Shown here: positions 27,119 through 35,072 of the stretch, piece after piece
How positions within the stretch are numbered: position 1 is the first letter of the stretch
Layout of the letters: each line of letters begins with the position of its first letter
From: Methylococcaceae bacterium
GTDB taxonomy: Bacteria > Pseudomonadota > Gammaproteobacteria > Methylococcales > Methylococcaceae
NCBI GenBank assembly: GCA_004299145.1
Contig: SCQD01000329.1
Span: 1 to 41,004, forward strand
DNA length: 41,004 nt
Direction of reading: 5' to 3'
Made by a program: the position numbers and the translations under genes
The notes under the pieces: generated by a model
Databases searched by the model: none
Told to the model about the DNA's origin: nothing
What the model saw: only the letters and a program-made list of their open reading frames with translations

Positions 27119-28348
27119 ATGAATATTTCCCTCAATGCCCAAATCCTCGGCAGCGCCATGCTTGGCCTGACGATTGGCTTGGCGCTGTCACACCTTCCCG
27201 CGGACAGCGGCGCTAAAATTTCCAGCCTGTACGCCTGCGGCCTGATCGGCGGCGTGTTCGTCGATTTGCTGAAAATGGTGCTGATCCCGTTGGTGTTTCT
27301 CTCCATCGCCGCCGGTGTGGCGAATTTGAGCGCCCACGAACACATGCACCGGATTTGGCGCGTCACGCTGATTTTTTTCTTGTTCACCACCGCTGTGGCG
27401 GTGACGGAAGGCTTGCTGGTCAGCAACTGGTTTCGTCCCGGCGCCGGGCTGGACGTGGCCTTGTTTCGCGACGCCATGGGACATTACCAGGGCCAGCAAT
27501 TAACGCTGGGCGAGTTCGGCGGCAAGTTTTTGCACAGCCTGTTCATGAACCCGGTGGCCGCCATGGCGCAAGGCGAAGTGCTGGCGACGGTGATTTTCGC
27601 CTTGCTGGTCGGCATCGCGCTGGTGGTGTTGCGCGACGCCGCCGCCAAGCTGGTGATATTGATGAACGAAGCGCTGAGCGTGGTCATGCTGCTGGTCGAC
27701 TGGATCATGAAACTGGCGCCCATCGGCATCATGGCATTGCTGATCAAGCTGGCCGCCACCCAGGATGCCGCCCTGCTGGCCGCGCTGAGTAAATTCGTGG
27801 TGGTGGTGCTGGGCAGCATCCTGTTCCACGGCATCGTAGTGCTGCCGCTGCTGCTCTACCTGATCACCGGGGTCACGCCCTTGGCGTTTTGGCGCGGCGC
27901 CCGGCAAGCGCTGATCACGGCGTTTGCCACCAGTTCCAGTTCGGCCACGCTGCCGGTAACCCTGGGTTGCACCCAAAACCAATTCAAAGTCGACAAAAGC
28001 ATCGCCGGCTTTGTGGTGCCGCTGGGTGCGACCGTCAACATGGACGGCACCGCGCTGTATGAAGCCGCCGCCGCTTTGTTCGTCGCCAATCTGGTCGGCG
28101 CCGAGTTGAACCTGGGGCAGCAGTTGGTGGTGTTTTTTACCGCCATGCTGGCCGCCATCGGCGCACCGGGCATACCCAGCGCCGGCATGGTGACCATGGT
28201 GATGGTGCTGCAATCGGTGGGCCTGCCCGCCGAAGCCATCGCCATTTTGCTGCCCATCGACCGCTTTCTCGATGCTTTTCGCACCATGGTCAACGTACAG
28301 GGCGACATGATAGGTTCGCTGGTGGTGCAGCGGCTGATCAAGCGATGA
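27119..28348 (+). CDS. Dicarboxylate/amino acid:cation symporter (DAACS family)
   Basis: 409 residues from ATG 27119; an ATG at 27107 is also in frame but lies in REP sequence. It is a multi-helix inner-membrane protein of the glutamate/C4-dicarboxylate transporter fold. Family motifs are the serine-rich hairpin TAFATSSSSATLPVTL (HP1), the helix-7 signature GATVNMDGTALYEA and the HP2-like IGAPGIPSAGMVTMVMVL, followed by IDRFLDAFRTMVNVQGD. Substrates in the family include glutamate, aspartate, succinate and other C4 acids, with Na+ or H+ coupling; the sequence does not decide. It overlaps the next gene by 4 bp. Confidence 0.93.
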   Translation: MNISLNAQILGSAMLGLTIGLALSHLPADSGAKISSLYACGLIGGVFVDLLKMVLIPLVFLSIAAGVANLSAHEHMHRIWRVTLIFFLFTTAVAVTEGLLVSNWFRPGAGLDVALFRDAMGHYQGQQLTLGEFGGKFLHSLFMNPVAAMAQGEVLATVIFALLVGIALVVLRDAAAKLVILMNEALSVVMLLVDWIMKLAPIGIMALLIKLAATQDAALLAALSKFVVVVLGSILFHGIVVLPLLLYLITGVTPLAFWRGARQALITAFATSSSSATLPVTLGCTQNQFKVDKSIAGFVVPLGATVNMDGTALYEAAAALFVANLVGAELNLGQQLVVFFTAMLAAIGAPGIPSAGMVTMVMVLQSVGLPAEAIAILLPIDRFLDAFRTMVNVQGDMIGSLVVQRLIKR

Positions 28349-29418
28349 GCGAATTCCAGCGCCGCCCCCAGCACCGCTACCAAGACCCCCTGGCGCGCAT
28401 CTGGATCGATTGCGCCGAACGCGGCGGCTTTCGCATCGCCCGCACCGCCACGGCTTATGCCAGCAGCGACGGGCGCGGCACCATTTTTATCGGCAGCGAT
28501 GAAACGCTGGACCCGGACGACTCCCTGGCGCAGATGATATTGCACGAGCTTTGCCACGCGCTGGTGCAGGGTGAGGAGAATGAAAGCAAACCGGACTGGG
28601 GCTTGAGCAATGAGGGGCGCATCGCCAACCCCTGGCGCGAACACGCCTGTCTGCGTTTGCAGGCATTTCTGGCGGACAGCGTCGGCCTGCGCGATTTTTT
28701 CGCGCCCACCACCGATTACCGGGTGAGCTTTTGGGACAGTCTGCCGCCCGATCCTTTTGCGGCTGACGGGGGACGGCGCGATTCCTCCTGTGTGGCGGCG
28801 CGCGCTGCGCTGTGGCGGGCTTCGTTGCCGCGCTGGGCCGGTCCGCTGCAGACGGCGCTGCAAGCCAGCGCCGCCATCGCTGCTGTCGTGCCCAGACAAA
28901 CACAAGACGAAGCACAAAGCGGGTTGCCGTCTCTATGGACTACGGCAGCGCCCATGCCGCCCCGCCATCCCGCCGGACACGCCGCCGTGGCGGCTTATCA
29001 CGCCGGCCATGGCTGCTCGGACTGTGCCTGGAACTACAAGCTGCGTGAAACTCAGCGCTGCCGGCACGCGCCGAAAATCCGCCTGGACGACGCCGCGCCG
29101 GCCTGTACCCGCTGGGAAGCGGCGGCTGAACTGGATTGCCTGGACTGCGGCGCTTGCTGCCGCGAAGCGTTCGATGCGGTGGAAATTTCCGCGCGCGAAC
29201 CGTTGATACAGCGCCATCCGACGCTGCTGGTCATCGAAAGCCGGCGCCGCAAACTGCGCCGCCATGAAGAACGCTGCGCAGCCTTGACCGGAGGAACGGC
29301 GCCTGGTACAGCCTATGCCTGCGCCATTTACGCCGACCGCCCCCGCACCTGCCGCGAGTTTGCACGCGCCGGCGGCCATTGCCTGGAAGCGCGGCGGCGC
29401 GTAGGGTTGTCGTTGTAA
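28345..29418 (+). CDS. Fusion of a HExxH metalloprotease-like domain and a YkgJ-type cysteine-cluster domain
   Basis: 357 residues. Residues 1-130 contain AQMILHELCHALVQGEENE, a zinc-metallopeptidase-like HExxH (His67-Glu68, His71), with downstream PDWGLSN and REHACLRLQAF that could supply further ligands. A linker follows, then a central region with Cys224, Cys227, Cys239 and Cys254 (HGCSDCAWN). The C-terminal YkgJ-type module has DCLDCGACCREAF (265-272) and CAIYADRPRTCREF (326-336). YkgJ proteins are thought to hold a metal or Fe-S cluster. No signal peptide is seen. The ATGA overlap with the symporter implies co-translation. Function unknown; a metal-dependent processing or redox role is only a guess. 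Confidence 0.8.
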   Translation: MSEFQRRPQHRYQDPLARIWIDCAERGGFRIARTATAYASSDGRGTIFIGSDETLDPDDSLAQMILHELCHALVQGEENESKPDWGLSNEGRIANPWREHACLRLQAFLADSVGLRDFFAPTTDYRVSFWDSLPPDPFAADGGRRDSSCVAARAALWRASLPRWAGPLQTALQASAAIAAVVPRQTQDEAQSGLPSLWTTAAPMPPRHPAGHAAVAAYHAGHGCSDCAWNYKLRETQRCRHAPKIRLDDAAPACTRWEAAAELDCLDCGACCREAFDAVEISAREPLIQRHPTLLVIESRRRKLRRHEERCAALTGGTAPGTAYACAIYADRPRTCREFARAGGHCLEARRRVGLSL

Positions 29419-29423
29419 GCCGT

Positions 29424-29474
29424 GGATACCTCATATACAGAATATCTCCGGCACACAGGCATGGGGAGGTATCC
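29424..29474. terminator. Inverted repeat between convergent genes
   Basis: A perfect 9-bp inverted repeat, GGATACCTC (29424-29432) and GAGGTATCC (29466-29474), lies between the ends of the HExxH/YkgJ gene and bamE. The loop is 33 bases and no T-tract follows, so a bidirectional terminator role is only possible. Confidence 0.3.
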
Positions 29475-29502
29475 CGCTTCCCGCCGTTAAATTCCAGACA
29501 GG

Positions 29503-29952
29503 CTATTTTTTCAGCCAGCGGGTAAACTGCCCCCACCAGGTGGTATCCAGATCGCGGGGCGGCACGACGATGCTGCTATGTTTGCCGGTCGGCATTACCG
29601 CCTCGTCGCTGGGGCGAAAATCGCCTTCGACACCCGCCAACTGGTCTTTTTCAAAATACAAGGTAAGCCGCTTGGCGCTACGCTCTTCGCCGCTGGGCTC
29701 GTTGGTAAACACGTAATCCCAGCGGTCTTTGTGAAAAGCATCCTGGATCAGCGGCGTTCCCATGATGTAAGCCACTTGGCGCTTGGTAACGCCGGGCTGT
29801 AGCTGGCTCACCATTTCCTGGGTCACCGCATTGCCTTGTTGAATATCGATGCGGTAGATACCCGGCAGCCAACCCCAGGCGCCGGCGGAACAGCCGGAAA
29901 GCGCGGCACAGGCCAGAACAGCGAATAAAGTATTGGTTTTTGCCATGGACAT
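29503..29952 (-). CDS. bamE: Outer membrane protein assembly factor BamE
   Basis: 149 residues. A lipoprotein signal with lipobox ALSGC (Cys21) directs it to the outer membrane. The SmpA/OmlA domain is clear: GWLPGIYRIDIQQGNAVTQEMVSQLQPGVTKRQVAYIMGTPLIQDAFHKDRWDYVF, then AKRLTLYFEKDQLAGVEGDF. BamE is a small subunit of the BAM complex that inserts beta-barrel proteins. The tail beyond residue 115 ends in WWGQFTRWLKK. It is divergent from fur, a conserved gammaproteobacterial neighbourhood. ATGs at 29952 and 29946 are both possible. Confidence 0.96.
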   Translation of the reverse strand: MSMAKTNTLFAVLACAALSGCSAGAWGWLPGIYRIDIQQGNAVTQEMVSQLQPGVTKRQVAYIMGTPLIQDAFHKDRWDYVFTNEPSGEERSAKRLTLYFEKDQLAGVEGDFRPSDEAVMPTGKHSSIVVPPRDLDTTWWGQFTRWLKK

Positions 29953-30018
29953 GGTTTTGATCGAGCGAGGTTTTAAGGGAAAATGATACCCCAAATAGAT
30001 CACACCGGAGTTTATTGC

Positions 30019-30438
30019 GTGGAAAATGAAGAAATCCGTGGCGCCGGCCTGAAAGTCACGGTGCCCCGCGTCAAAATTTTGCAAATGCTGGAAAGCCGGG
30101 GTGAAAACGACCGTCACCTGAGCGCCGAGGACGTGTACAAAACGCTGCTGCAGGATGGTGAAGAAATCGGTCTGGCAACGGTGTACCGGGTGCTGACCCA
30201 GTTTGAGGCCGCCGGCCTGGTAACGCGCCACCACTTCGAGGGCGGCAACTCGGTATTTGAGCTCAACCGGGGCACCCATCACGATCACATCCTCTGCATC
30301 AAGTGCGGCCGGGTGGATGAATTTACCGACGAAGTCATCGAAACACATCAGAACGCCATCGCCGCCCAACTGGGCTATGAACTGACCGATCACTGCCTGT
30401 ACCTTTACGGCGTCTGCGCCCACTGCCGCACCCGCTGA
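30019..30438 (+). CDS. fur: Ferric uptake regulator Fur
   Basis: 139 residues from the GTG at 30019-30021, preceded by GGAG at 8-bp spacing; this gives VENEEIRGAGLKVTVPRVKILQML, matching the usual Fur N-terminus. An ATG at 29983 would add 12 unrelated residues. The winged-helix DNA-binding domain (HLSAEDVYKTLL..IGLATVYRVLTQFEAAGLV) is followed by the metal-binding dimerisation domain (GTHHDHILCIKCGRVDEF and CAHC near the end). With Fe(II), Fur represses iron-uptake genes. The bamE-fur intergenic region is short and AT-rich; I see only a partial match to a Fur box. Confidence 0.96.
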   Translation: MENEEIRGAGLKVTVPRVKILQMLESRGENDRHLSAEDVYKTLLQDGEEIGLATVYRVLTQFEAAGLVTRHHFEGGNSVFELNRGTHHDHILCIKCGRVDEFTDEVIETHQNAIAAQLGYELTDHCLYLYGVCAHCRTR

Positions 30439-30478
30439 ACGCCCCTTCCGCCGCCACCTGCAAGGATAGTTCAACACC

Positions 30479-31726
30479 ATGTTTCGCCCCCTGATCGTCT
30501 ACATCGGCCTGCGTTATACGCGAGCCAAGCGCCGCACGCGCTTTATTTCCTTCATTACCCTGACTTCCGTGCTGGGAATTGCGCTGGGCGTTACCGCCCT
30601 GATCACCGTGCTGTCGGTGATGAACGGCTTTGAAGCGGAACTGCGCGAACGCATCCTCGGCATGACCGCCCACGCCACCATCAGCGGCCGGGATGGACCC
30701 TTGCGCAACTGGCACAGCCTGGAACCGCTGCTGGCCCTGCAAAAACCGGTGCAAGGTTGGGCGCCTTATATCGAAGGCCAGGTCATGCTCACCGCCGACC
30801 GCCGCGTCAGCGGGGCCATGCTGCGCGGCGTGCTGGTCGACTTTGAACCCAGGGTATCGGAAGTGGCGCAACACATCGAACGGGGCAAGCTGGAGGCGCT
30901 CAAACCCGGGGAATTCGGCATGATCATGGGCGAAGAACTGGCGCAGTTCCTCGGCCTGCTGCCGGGCGAACAGGTCACGGTCATCACACCGCAGATGAAC
31001 GCCACCCCGGCCGGCGTCCTGCCTCGATTGAAGCGCTTCACCCTGGTGGGCACCTTTAAAGTGGGCATGTACGAATACGACCGCAACCTGGCGCTGATCC
31101 ACCTGGACGACGCCGCCAAGCTGTTTCGCGGCGAGGAAGGCGTGACCGGCTTGCGCCTCAAGCTGGACGATTTGTTCCAGGCGCCGCGCGTCACGCGGGA
31201 CTTGGGCAAGCTGCTGGGTTCCAGCTTCTACGTGGCCGACTGGACCAAGGCCCACGACAACTTTTTCCGGGCGGTGCAGACCGAAAAGCGCGTGATGTTC
31301 ATCATCCTGCTGCTGATCGTCGCGGTGGCGGCGTTCAACATCGTCTCCACCCTGGTGATGGTGGTCACCGACAAGCGCGCCGACATCGCCATCCTGCGCA
31401 CCCAGGGCATGACGCCGGCTGAAGTTATGGGCGTGTTCATGGTGCTGGGCACGGTGATCGGCCTGTTCGGCGCCCTGCTCGGTGCGGCCGGCGGTATCGG
31501 CCTGGCGCTCAACGTCTCCAGCATCGTGCCGTGGATAGAAGAACAATTGCAGGTCAAATTCATGCCGGGCGACGTGTACTACATCAGCGAATTGCCCTCC
31601 AAACTGGTGTGGAGCGACGTATTGCAGATTACCGGCATCGCCTTTGTGCTTTCGCTGCTGGCCACCATTTATCCGGCCTGGCAGGCAGCGCGCATCAAGC
31701 CGGCCGAGGAGTTGCGCTATGAATAA
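30479..31726 (+). CDS. lolC: Lipoprotein-releasing system permease LolC/LolE (LolF-type)
   Basis: 415 residues with the MacB/FtsX permease layout. A first membrane helix ([21 protein letters not shown]) is followed by [25 protein letters not shown], a large periplasmic domain (about 55-265), and three C-terminal helices (from [25 protein letters not shown] to [27 protein letters not shown]). It extracts mature lipoproteins from the inner membrane for LolA. Only one permease gene is present beside lolD, so it may act as a homodimer (LolF) unless a partner lies elsewhere. It overlaps lolD by 8 bp. Confidence 0.95.
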   Translation: MFRPLIVYIGLRYTRAKRRTRFISFITLTSVLGIALGVTALITVLSVMNGFEAELRERILGMTAHATISGRDGPLRNWHSLEPLLALQKPVQGWAPYIEGQVMLTADRRVSGAMLRGVLVDFEPRVSEVAQHIERGKLEALKPGEFGMIMGEELAQFLGLLPGEQVTVITPQMNATPAGVLPRLKRFTLVGTFKVGMYEYDRNLALIHLDDAAKLFRGEEGVTGLRLKLDDLFQAPRVTRDLGKLLGSSFYVADWTKAHDNFFRAVQTEKRVMFIILLLIVAVAAFNIVSTLVMVVTDKRADIAILRTQGMTPAEVMGVFMVLGTVIGLFGALLGAAGGIGLALNVSSIVPWIEEQLQVKFMPGDVYYISELPSKLVWSDVLQITGIAFVLSLLATIYPAWQAARIKPAEELRYE

Positions 31727-32411
31727 ACCCACCCGCCCCATCGTCCTGCAATGCAGCCACCTGTCCAAGCGCTTCAATGAAGGCGGCCTGGACGTGGAAG
31801 TGCTCAAAGGCGTCAACCTGTCCATAGGCCAGGGCGAGCGCATCGCCATCATGGGCGCTTCCGGTTCCGGCAAAAGCACGCTGTTGCACTTGCTGGGCGG
31901 CTTGGAAAAGCCGACGCGCGGCATCGTCAGCGTGGACGGCATCGCCATCGCCACGCTGAAAGAAAAACAACTGGCGCGGTTGCGCAACCGGGCGCTGGGC
32001 TTCGTCTATCAATTCCATCACCTGCTGGGAGAATTCACCCTGCTGGAAAACGTCGCCATGCCGCTGCTCATCGGCGGTGCCACGGTGGCCCGCGCTACGG
32101 AGGCGGCGCAAGACATGCTGGCGCGGGTGGGTTTGCAGCAGCGCCTGGAACACAAACCCGGCGAGCTGTCAGGCGGAGAGCGTCAACGCGCCGCCATCGC
32201 CAGGGCTTTGGTGACCCAGCCCAAGTGCGTGCTGGCGGACGAGCCGACCGGCAACCTGGACAGTAAAAACGCCGAGCAGGTGTACGATTTGATGGTGGAG
32301 TTGAACCAGACCCTGGGCACCAGTTTCCTGGTCGTCACCCACGACGCCCACCTGGCGGGGCGCATGGATAAAGTGTGGCATATGGAGGACGGCAGGCTGG
32401 CGCATGCTTGA
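31719..32411 (+). CDS. lolD: Lipoprotein-releasing system ATP-binding protein LolD
   Basis: 230 residues. Walker [10 protein letters not shown], the LolD-type Q-loop stretch [21 protein letters not shown], the signature [15 protein letters not shown], Walker [14 protein letters not shown] and the His switch VVTHDAHLA are all present. It hydrolyses ATP to drive lipoprotein release by the LolC/E permease encoded just upstream. The ATG at 31719 sits within the last codons of lolC; longer upstream readings overlap lolC and are rejected. Confidence 0.96.
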   Translation: MNKPTRPIVLQCSHLSKRFNEGGLDVEVLKGVNLSIGQGERIAIMGASGSGKSTLLHLLGGLEKPTRGIVSVDGIAIATLKEKQLARLRNRALGFVYQFHHLLGEFTLLENVAMPLLIGGATVARATEAAQDMLARVGLQQRLEHKPGELSGGERQRAAIARALVTQPKCVLADEPTGNLDSKNAEQVYDLMVELNQTLGTSFLVVTHDAHLAGRMDKVWHMEDGRLAHA

Positions 32412-32468
32412 TTTGATTTGTTTAGTACTAATATTTTATGGGGGCTTATCAGGGCCTGGTTTTTTTAA

Positions 32469-32759
32469 TCAATAGCCCACTTCCTTCTGGTGTCGAACGG
32501 CAACGATCACGGCGGTTTGCCCGTCGTAGCGGTACAACGCAATATAACCGCTGTCGCCAAAACCGATCAACCACTCCCGGTATTCCGGCTCCATGCCTTC
32601 GGCGGGTCTGCCGATTTCCGGCTGATGGGCGATGATTTTTACACCTTCCCGGATGGCTTTTACGGCACGCTGAGCCGCATGGGTATTTTTCGCCGCCAAA
32701 AAACGATGGAGGCGCTGAACGTCCAGTAACGCGGGTGGCGACCAAATCAAACGTGGCAT
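32469..32759 (-). CDS. RelE/ParE-family toxin, second pair
   Basis: 96 residues. PRLIWSPPALLDVQRLHRFLAAKNTHAAQRAVKAIREGVKIIAHQPEIGRPAEGM..YREWLIGFGDSGYIALYRYDGQTAVIVAVRHQKEVGY follows the RelE/ParE plan: helical hairpin, then strands ending in VRHQKEVGY. This tail is typical of the RelE/StbE-ParE group. The target (mRNA or gyrase) is not decided by the sequence. It overlaps the antitoxin gene by 13 bp and runs convergent to lolD. Confidence 0.9.
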   Translation of the reverse strand: MPRLIWSPPALLDVQRLHRFLAAKNTHAAQRAVKAIREGVKIIAHQPEIGRPAEGMEPEYREWLIGFGDSGYIALYRYDGQTAVIVAVRHQKEVGY

Positions 32760-33037
32760 TCAGGCGGTTCTGCTTCTTGGCCGGTTTCCAATTTGGTCAA
32801 CCAAGCGTCTGCTTCCTCCCAGGTAACATGCAGCCCAGTGGCTTGGTATTCGTTCCATGCGCGAATACCGTCCTGCCGGAATATTTCGCGCTTTTCCTCA
32901 CGCTCGACGTATTGCAGGATGGCCTCGCGCAGCACCCAATGTGTAGTGCGGTGGCGTGCATCCGCAAGATGTTTGATGCGCTCCTTAATGCTTTGATCCA
33001 GCTTGATGGCGACAGGGCGGGCAGCGGTAGTGGTCAT
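32747..33037 (-). CDS. Ribbon-helix-helix antitoxin, second pair
   Basis: 96 residues. The N-terminus RPVAIKLDQSIKERIKHLADARHRTTHWVLREAILQYVEREEKRE is a CopG-type ribbon-helix-helix domain. The acidic C-terminal half (TWEEADAWLTKLETGQEAE) is suited to bind the toxin. The ATG is preceded by GGGAGGGATGTC, a strong ribosome binding site. It should repress its own operon; TATACT on the minus strand (33075-33080), within a partly symmetric GTAGTATATAC, could be the -10 and operator. Confidence 0.88.
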   Translation of the reverse strand: MTTTAARPVAIKLDQSIKERIKHLADARHRTTHWVLREAILQYVEREEKREIFRQDGIRAWNEYQATGLHVTWEEADAWLTKLETGQEAEPPECHV

Positions 33038-33170
33038 GACATCCCTCCCACAGGGGATTTAGAAGTATTACCGTAGTATATACCTGCCGAATGTTCAGCG
33101 GACACGAGCGGTTCTCCGCGTAAGGGGGGCGGGCTGAGCCCGAATGGGGCGGAATTGGGCGATGGGCGCC

Positions 33171-33527
33171 CTAAACGTTGCGCCGGTTATATTTGGTGGC
33201 GTTGCCGCGCGCCAGCGCCAGCGGGTATTTTTCCGCATTGCGCTGCATTTTTTCGCCCACGGCTTGCTCCAGATCCACGCCCAGCACGTCCGCCAATCGC
33301 AGCAGATAAATCATCACGTCGGCCATTTCTTCGCGCACGGCTTGCATAGTGTGCGAGTCGGCGTCGATGTCGCGCGATTGCGCTTCGGTCAGCCATTGAA
33401 AGTGTTCCAGCAGTTCCGCCGCCTCTACCGACAAGGCGATGGCCAGATTTTTCGGGCTGTGGAATTGTTGCCAGTCGCGCTCGTCGGCGAAGTGCTGTAG
33501 TCGGTGCTGGATGGCTGGGATGTCCAT
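33171..33527 (-). CDS. MazG-like nucleotide pyrophosphohydrolase
   Basis: 118 residues. The all-alpha NTP pyrophosphohydrolase pattern is clear: FHSPKNLAIALSVEAAELLEHFQWL (ExxE metal ligands), AVREEMADVMIYLLRLADVLGVDL (second E..D pair) and the C-terminal KMQRNAEKYPLALARGNATKY. This is the RS21-C6/DCTPP1-like group, which hydrolyses (d)CTP-type or non-canonical nucleotides to the monophosphate and pyrophosphate. Its exact substrate is unknown. The ATG at 33525-33527 lies 8 bp after the stop of the YqaA-like gene, so the two are likely co-transcribed. Confidence 0.92.
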   Translation of the reverse strand: MDIPAIQHRLQHFADERDWQQFHSPKNLAIALSVEAAELLEHFQWLTEAQSRDIDADSHTMQAVREEMADVMIYLLRLADVLGVDLEQAVGEKMQRNAEKYPLALARGNATKYNRRNV

Positions 33528-33535
33528 GGCGATTC

Positions 33536-33955
33536 TCAGTGGGTCAACCAAAGCACCACGGCATAACGCGCGGCCTTGCCCATTGCCATGGCGGCCAGAC
33601 AAGGCAGAAAGGGCAGGCGCAGCCAGCCCGCCGCCAGGCAAAAGCCATCGCCGACCAGCGGCAGCCAGGAAAACAGCAATAAAGGCATGCCGTAACGCCC
33701 CATGCGCTCCAGCATGTTTTGTTGCGGCGGCGAGTGTCTACGCAGCCAGCCCAGTGCTACGGCATAACCCAGCAACCAGGTGGTGACCGCGCCCAGGGTA
33801 TTGCCCAGCGTCGCCACGCTCAGCAGCAAGCTGTCGGAATAGCTCGCCTGCAAAGCCAGATAAGCCAGCACGGCCTCCGATCCGCCCGGGGCCAGGGTGG
33901 CGGAAATGAATGCGCTGGCGAATAAGCCGGCGAGGGCAGGGGTAAGTTCGTTCAT
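33536..33955 (-). CDS. YqaA/DedA-type (VTT domain) membrane protein
   Basis: 139 residues, with four to five hydrophobic segments. FASAFISATLAPGGSEAVLAYLAL is the re-entrant-loop signature of YqaA proteins (usually LPG.SE), followed by SVATLGNTLGAVTTWLLGY and MGRYGMPLLLFSWLPLVGDGFCLAAGWLRLPF. The wider DedA/VTT family is linked to lipid carrier flipping and envelope homeostasis; the role of YqaA itself is not established. Inner membrane. Confidence 0.9.
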   Translation of the reverse strand: MNELTPALAGLFASAFISATLAPGGSEAVLAYLALQASYSDSLLLSVATLGNTLGAVTTWLLGYAVALGWLRRHSPPQQNMLERMGRYGMPLLLFSWLPLVGDGFCLAAGWLRLPFLPCLAAMAMGKAARYAVVLWLTH

Positions 33956-34014
33956 CTGGGGTGAGTATCACGGAGCCGAGGGAACGAGAAAAATATCCAT
34001 CCTGTGCGGCTACT

Positions 34015-34060
34015 GGACGCAGAGCGTCCCGGGCTACGTTCCCACGCGGAGCGTGGGAAC
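34015..34060. repeat. REP unit
   Basis: GGACGCAGAGCGTCC (34015-34029) and a 23-bp palindrome (34038-34060) built on TTCCCACGCGGAGCGTGGGA. Same family and orientation as the right half of the pair at 19252-19298. It lies just beyond the terminator of the copper operon. Confidence 0.9.
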
Positions 34061-34063
34061 GAT

Positions 34064-34092
34064 AAAAAGCCTTCGGATTTGCATCCGAAGGC
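34064..34092 (-). terminator. Intrinsic terminator of the copper operon
   Basis: On the minus strand a perfect 10-bp stem (GCCTTCGGAT paired with ATCCGAAGGC, at 34069-34078 and 34083-34092) with a 4-base loop is followed by five T residues. It starts 25 bp after the stop of the cupredoxin gene. Confidence 0.9.
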
Positions 34093-34117
34093 CTTGTGGC
34101 ATCAAACGCGGGGCGCG

Positions 34118-35071
34118 CTATTTTTTGTAGCGATGGTAAAGCTGCATAGCCAAGTCCAGCGCCATGCCCAACCACTCCTTCAGCAAGTCCACGGTGGCAT
34201 CGACCAGACTGGCCAGATCGTCGCCTTTGCTGCGCGCACGGATGCGCTGCCAGAGGTGAGGAGCGCCGAATACGCCGATGGCGATGCCCAGAATGGTCAT
34301 GCCAGACAACCAGGAACCACCGGACGACGGCGCTTTGTCGGCAGTGGCTTTGGCGCCTTTGGCCGCTGCGCCTGGAGCGGATTCCGAGTCTCCGCCCTTG
34401 GCTTTCAGCGCTGCCGCCGCCACGTCGACCTGCTCCGCCAGGACGGTGGACGGCACCGGTTCCGGCGCATTGACGTTGTAGCTGTCCGGCAAAGCGTGCG
34501 GCGTCAGGCCGGGTATGCTGGGCAGATCGCCCGTACCCTTGCCCGAAACCAACTCGGCTTTCATGCCTTTTTCCATGTGCTGGGCGATGTCGCAGTGCAC
34601 CAGGAAGGTTTTATCGTTCGGCGGCAGAATCAGCGTGCCGGTAATTTTGGCCGGGCCGGTGATTTCCAGGTGGAACATGCCTTTTTGGTAGATGTATTTG
34701 GGCAGGCCGTGCATCATCCACTGGTGGCGGACGTTGTCTTCGTTAATGAAGTTCACCGTCAACCGGGTGCAGGGCTTGACTTTCCATTGGTTCTGGTCGA
34801 AACCGAAGATAAAACCGGGCTTGGCGTATTTGCGCCCCGCCTTCACGGTGATTTCTTTATTTTCGGCGATTTCGTCGCAGCCGCCGGGCAGCGTGTCTTT
34901 GTTCTGCCCCATGATCATGCCGCCCTGCATGTCCATCAGGTGGCCGTCACCGTGATCCATCAGCGCATCGTGCACGACGGGATTGACCTCCTGTTTGGGT
35001 TCTCTGGGCTGGGCCTGCGCCGTCATGGCGGCCAGGGCGAACGTCAAACCGACGATCAGTTGCCTTTTCAT
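34118..35071 (-). CDS. Secreted, membrane-anchored cupredoxin (type 1 copper protein)
   Basis: 317 residues. A signal peptide (QLIVGLTFALAAMTAQA) is followed by a Met/His-rich stretch (34-56, HDALMDHGDGHLMDMQGGMI) that could bind copper. The cupredoxin domain (about 70-175) has the type 1 ligands His116 (VRHQW), Cys160, His165 and Met170 (HCDIAQHMEKGM). A Pro/Ala/Lys-rich linker (about 180-250) leads to one C-terminal membrane helix (WLSGMTILGIAIGVFGAPHLW) and an amphipathic tail. So an electron-transfer or copper-carrier domain is held on the periplasmic face. It starts 1 bp after the oxidase stop and is followed by a strong terminator. Confidence 0.88.
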   Translation of the reverse strand: MKRQLIVGLTFALAAMTAQAQPREPKQEVNPVVHDALMDHGDGHLMDMQGGMIMGQNKDTLPGGCDEIAENKEITVKAGRKYAKPGFIFGFDQNQWKVKPCTRLTVNFINEDNVRHQWMMHGLPKYIYQKGMFHLEITGPAKITGTLILPPNDKTFLVHCDIAQHMEKGMKAELVSGKGTGDLPSIPGLTPHALPDSYNVNAPEPVPSTVLAEQVDVAAAALKAKGGDSESAPGAAAKGAKATADKAPSSGGSWLSGMTILGIAIGVFGAPHLWQRIRARSKGDDLASLVDATVDLLKEWLGMALDLAMQLYHRYKK

Positions 35072-35072
35072 A

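Noticed and set aside
29503-30480. A 325-codon reading of the bamE frame
   Set aside because: The added part is antisense to fur. The lipoprotein signal begins at 29952.
32412-32468. Terminator between lolD and the toxin gene
   Set aside because: There is a T-run, but the only nearby palindrome (CAGGGCCTG) is too short and imperfect to support a stem.
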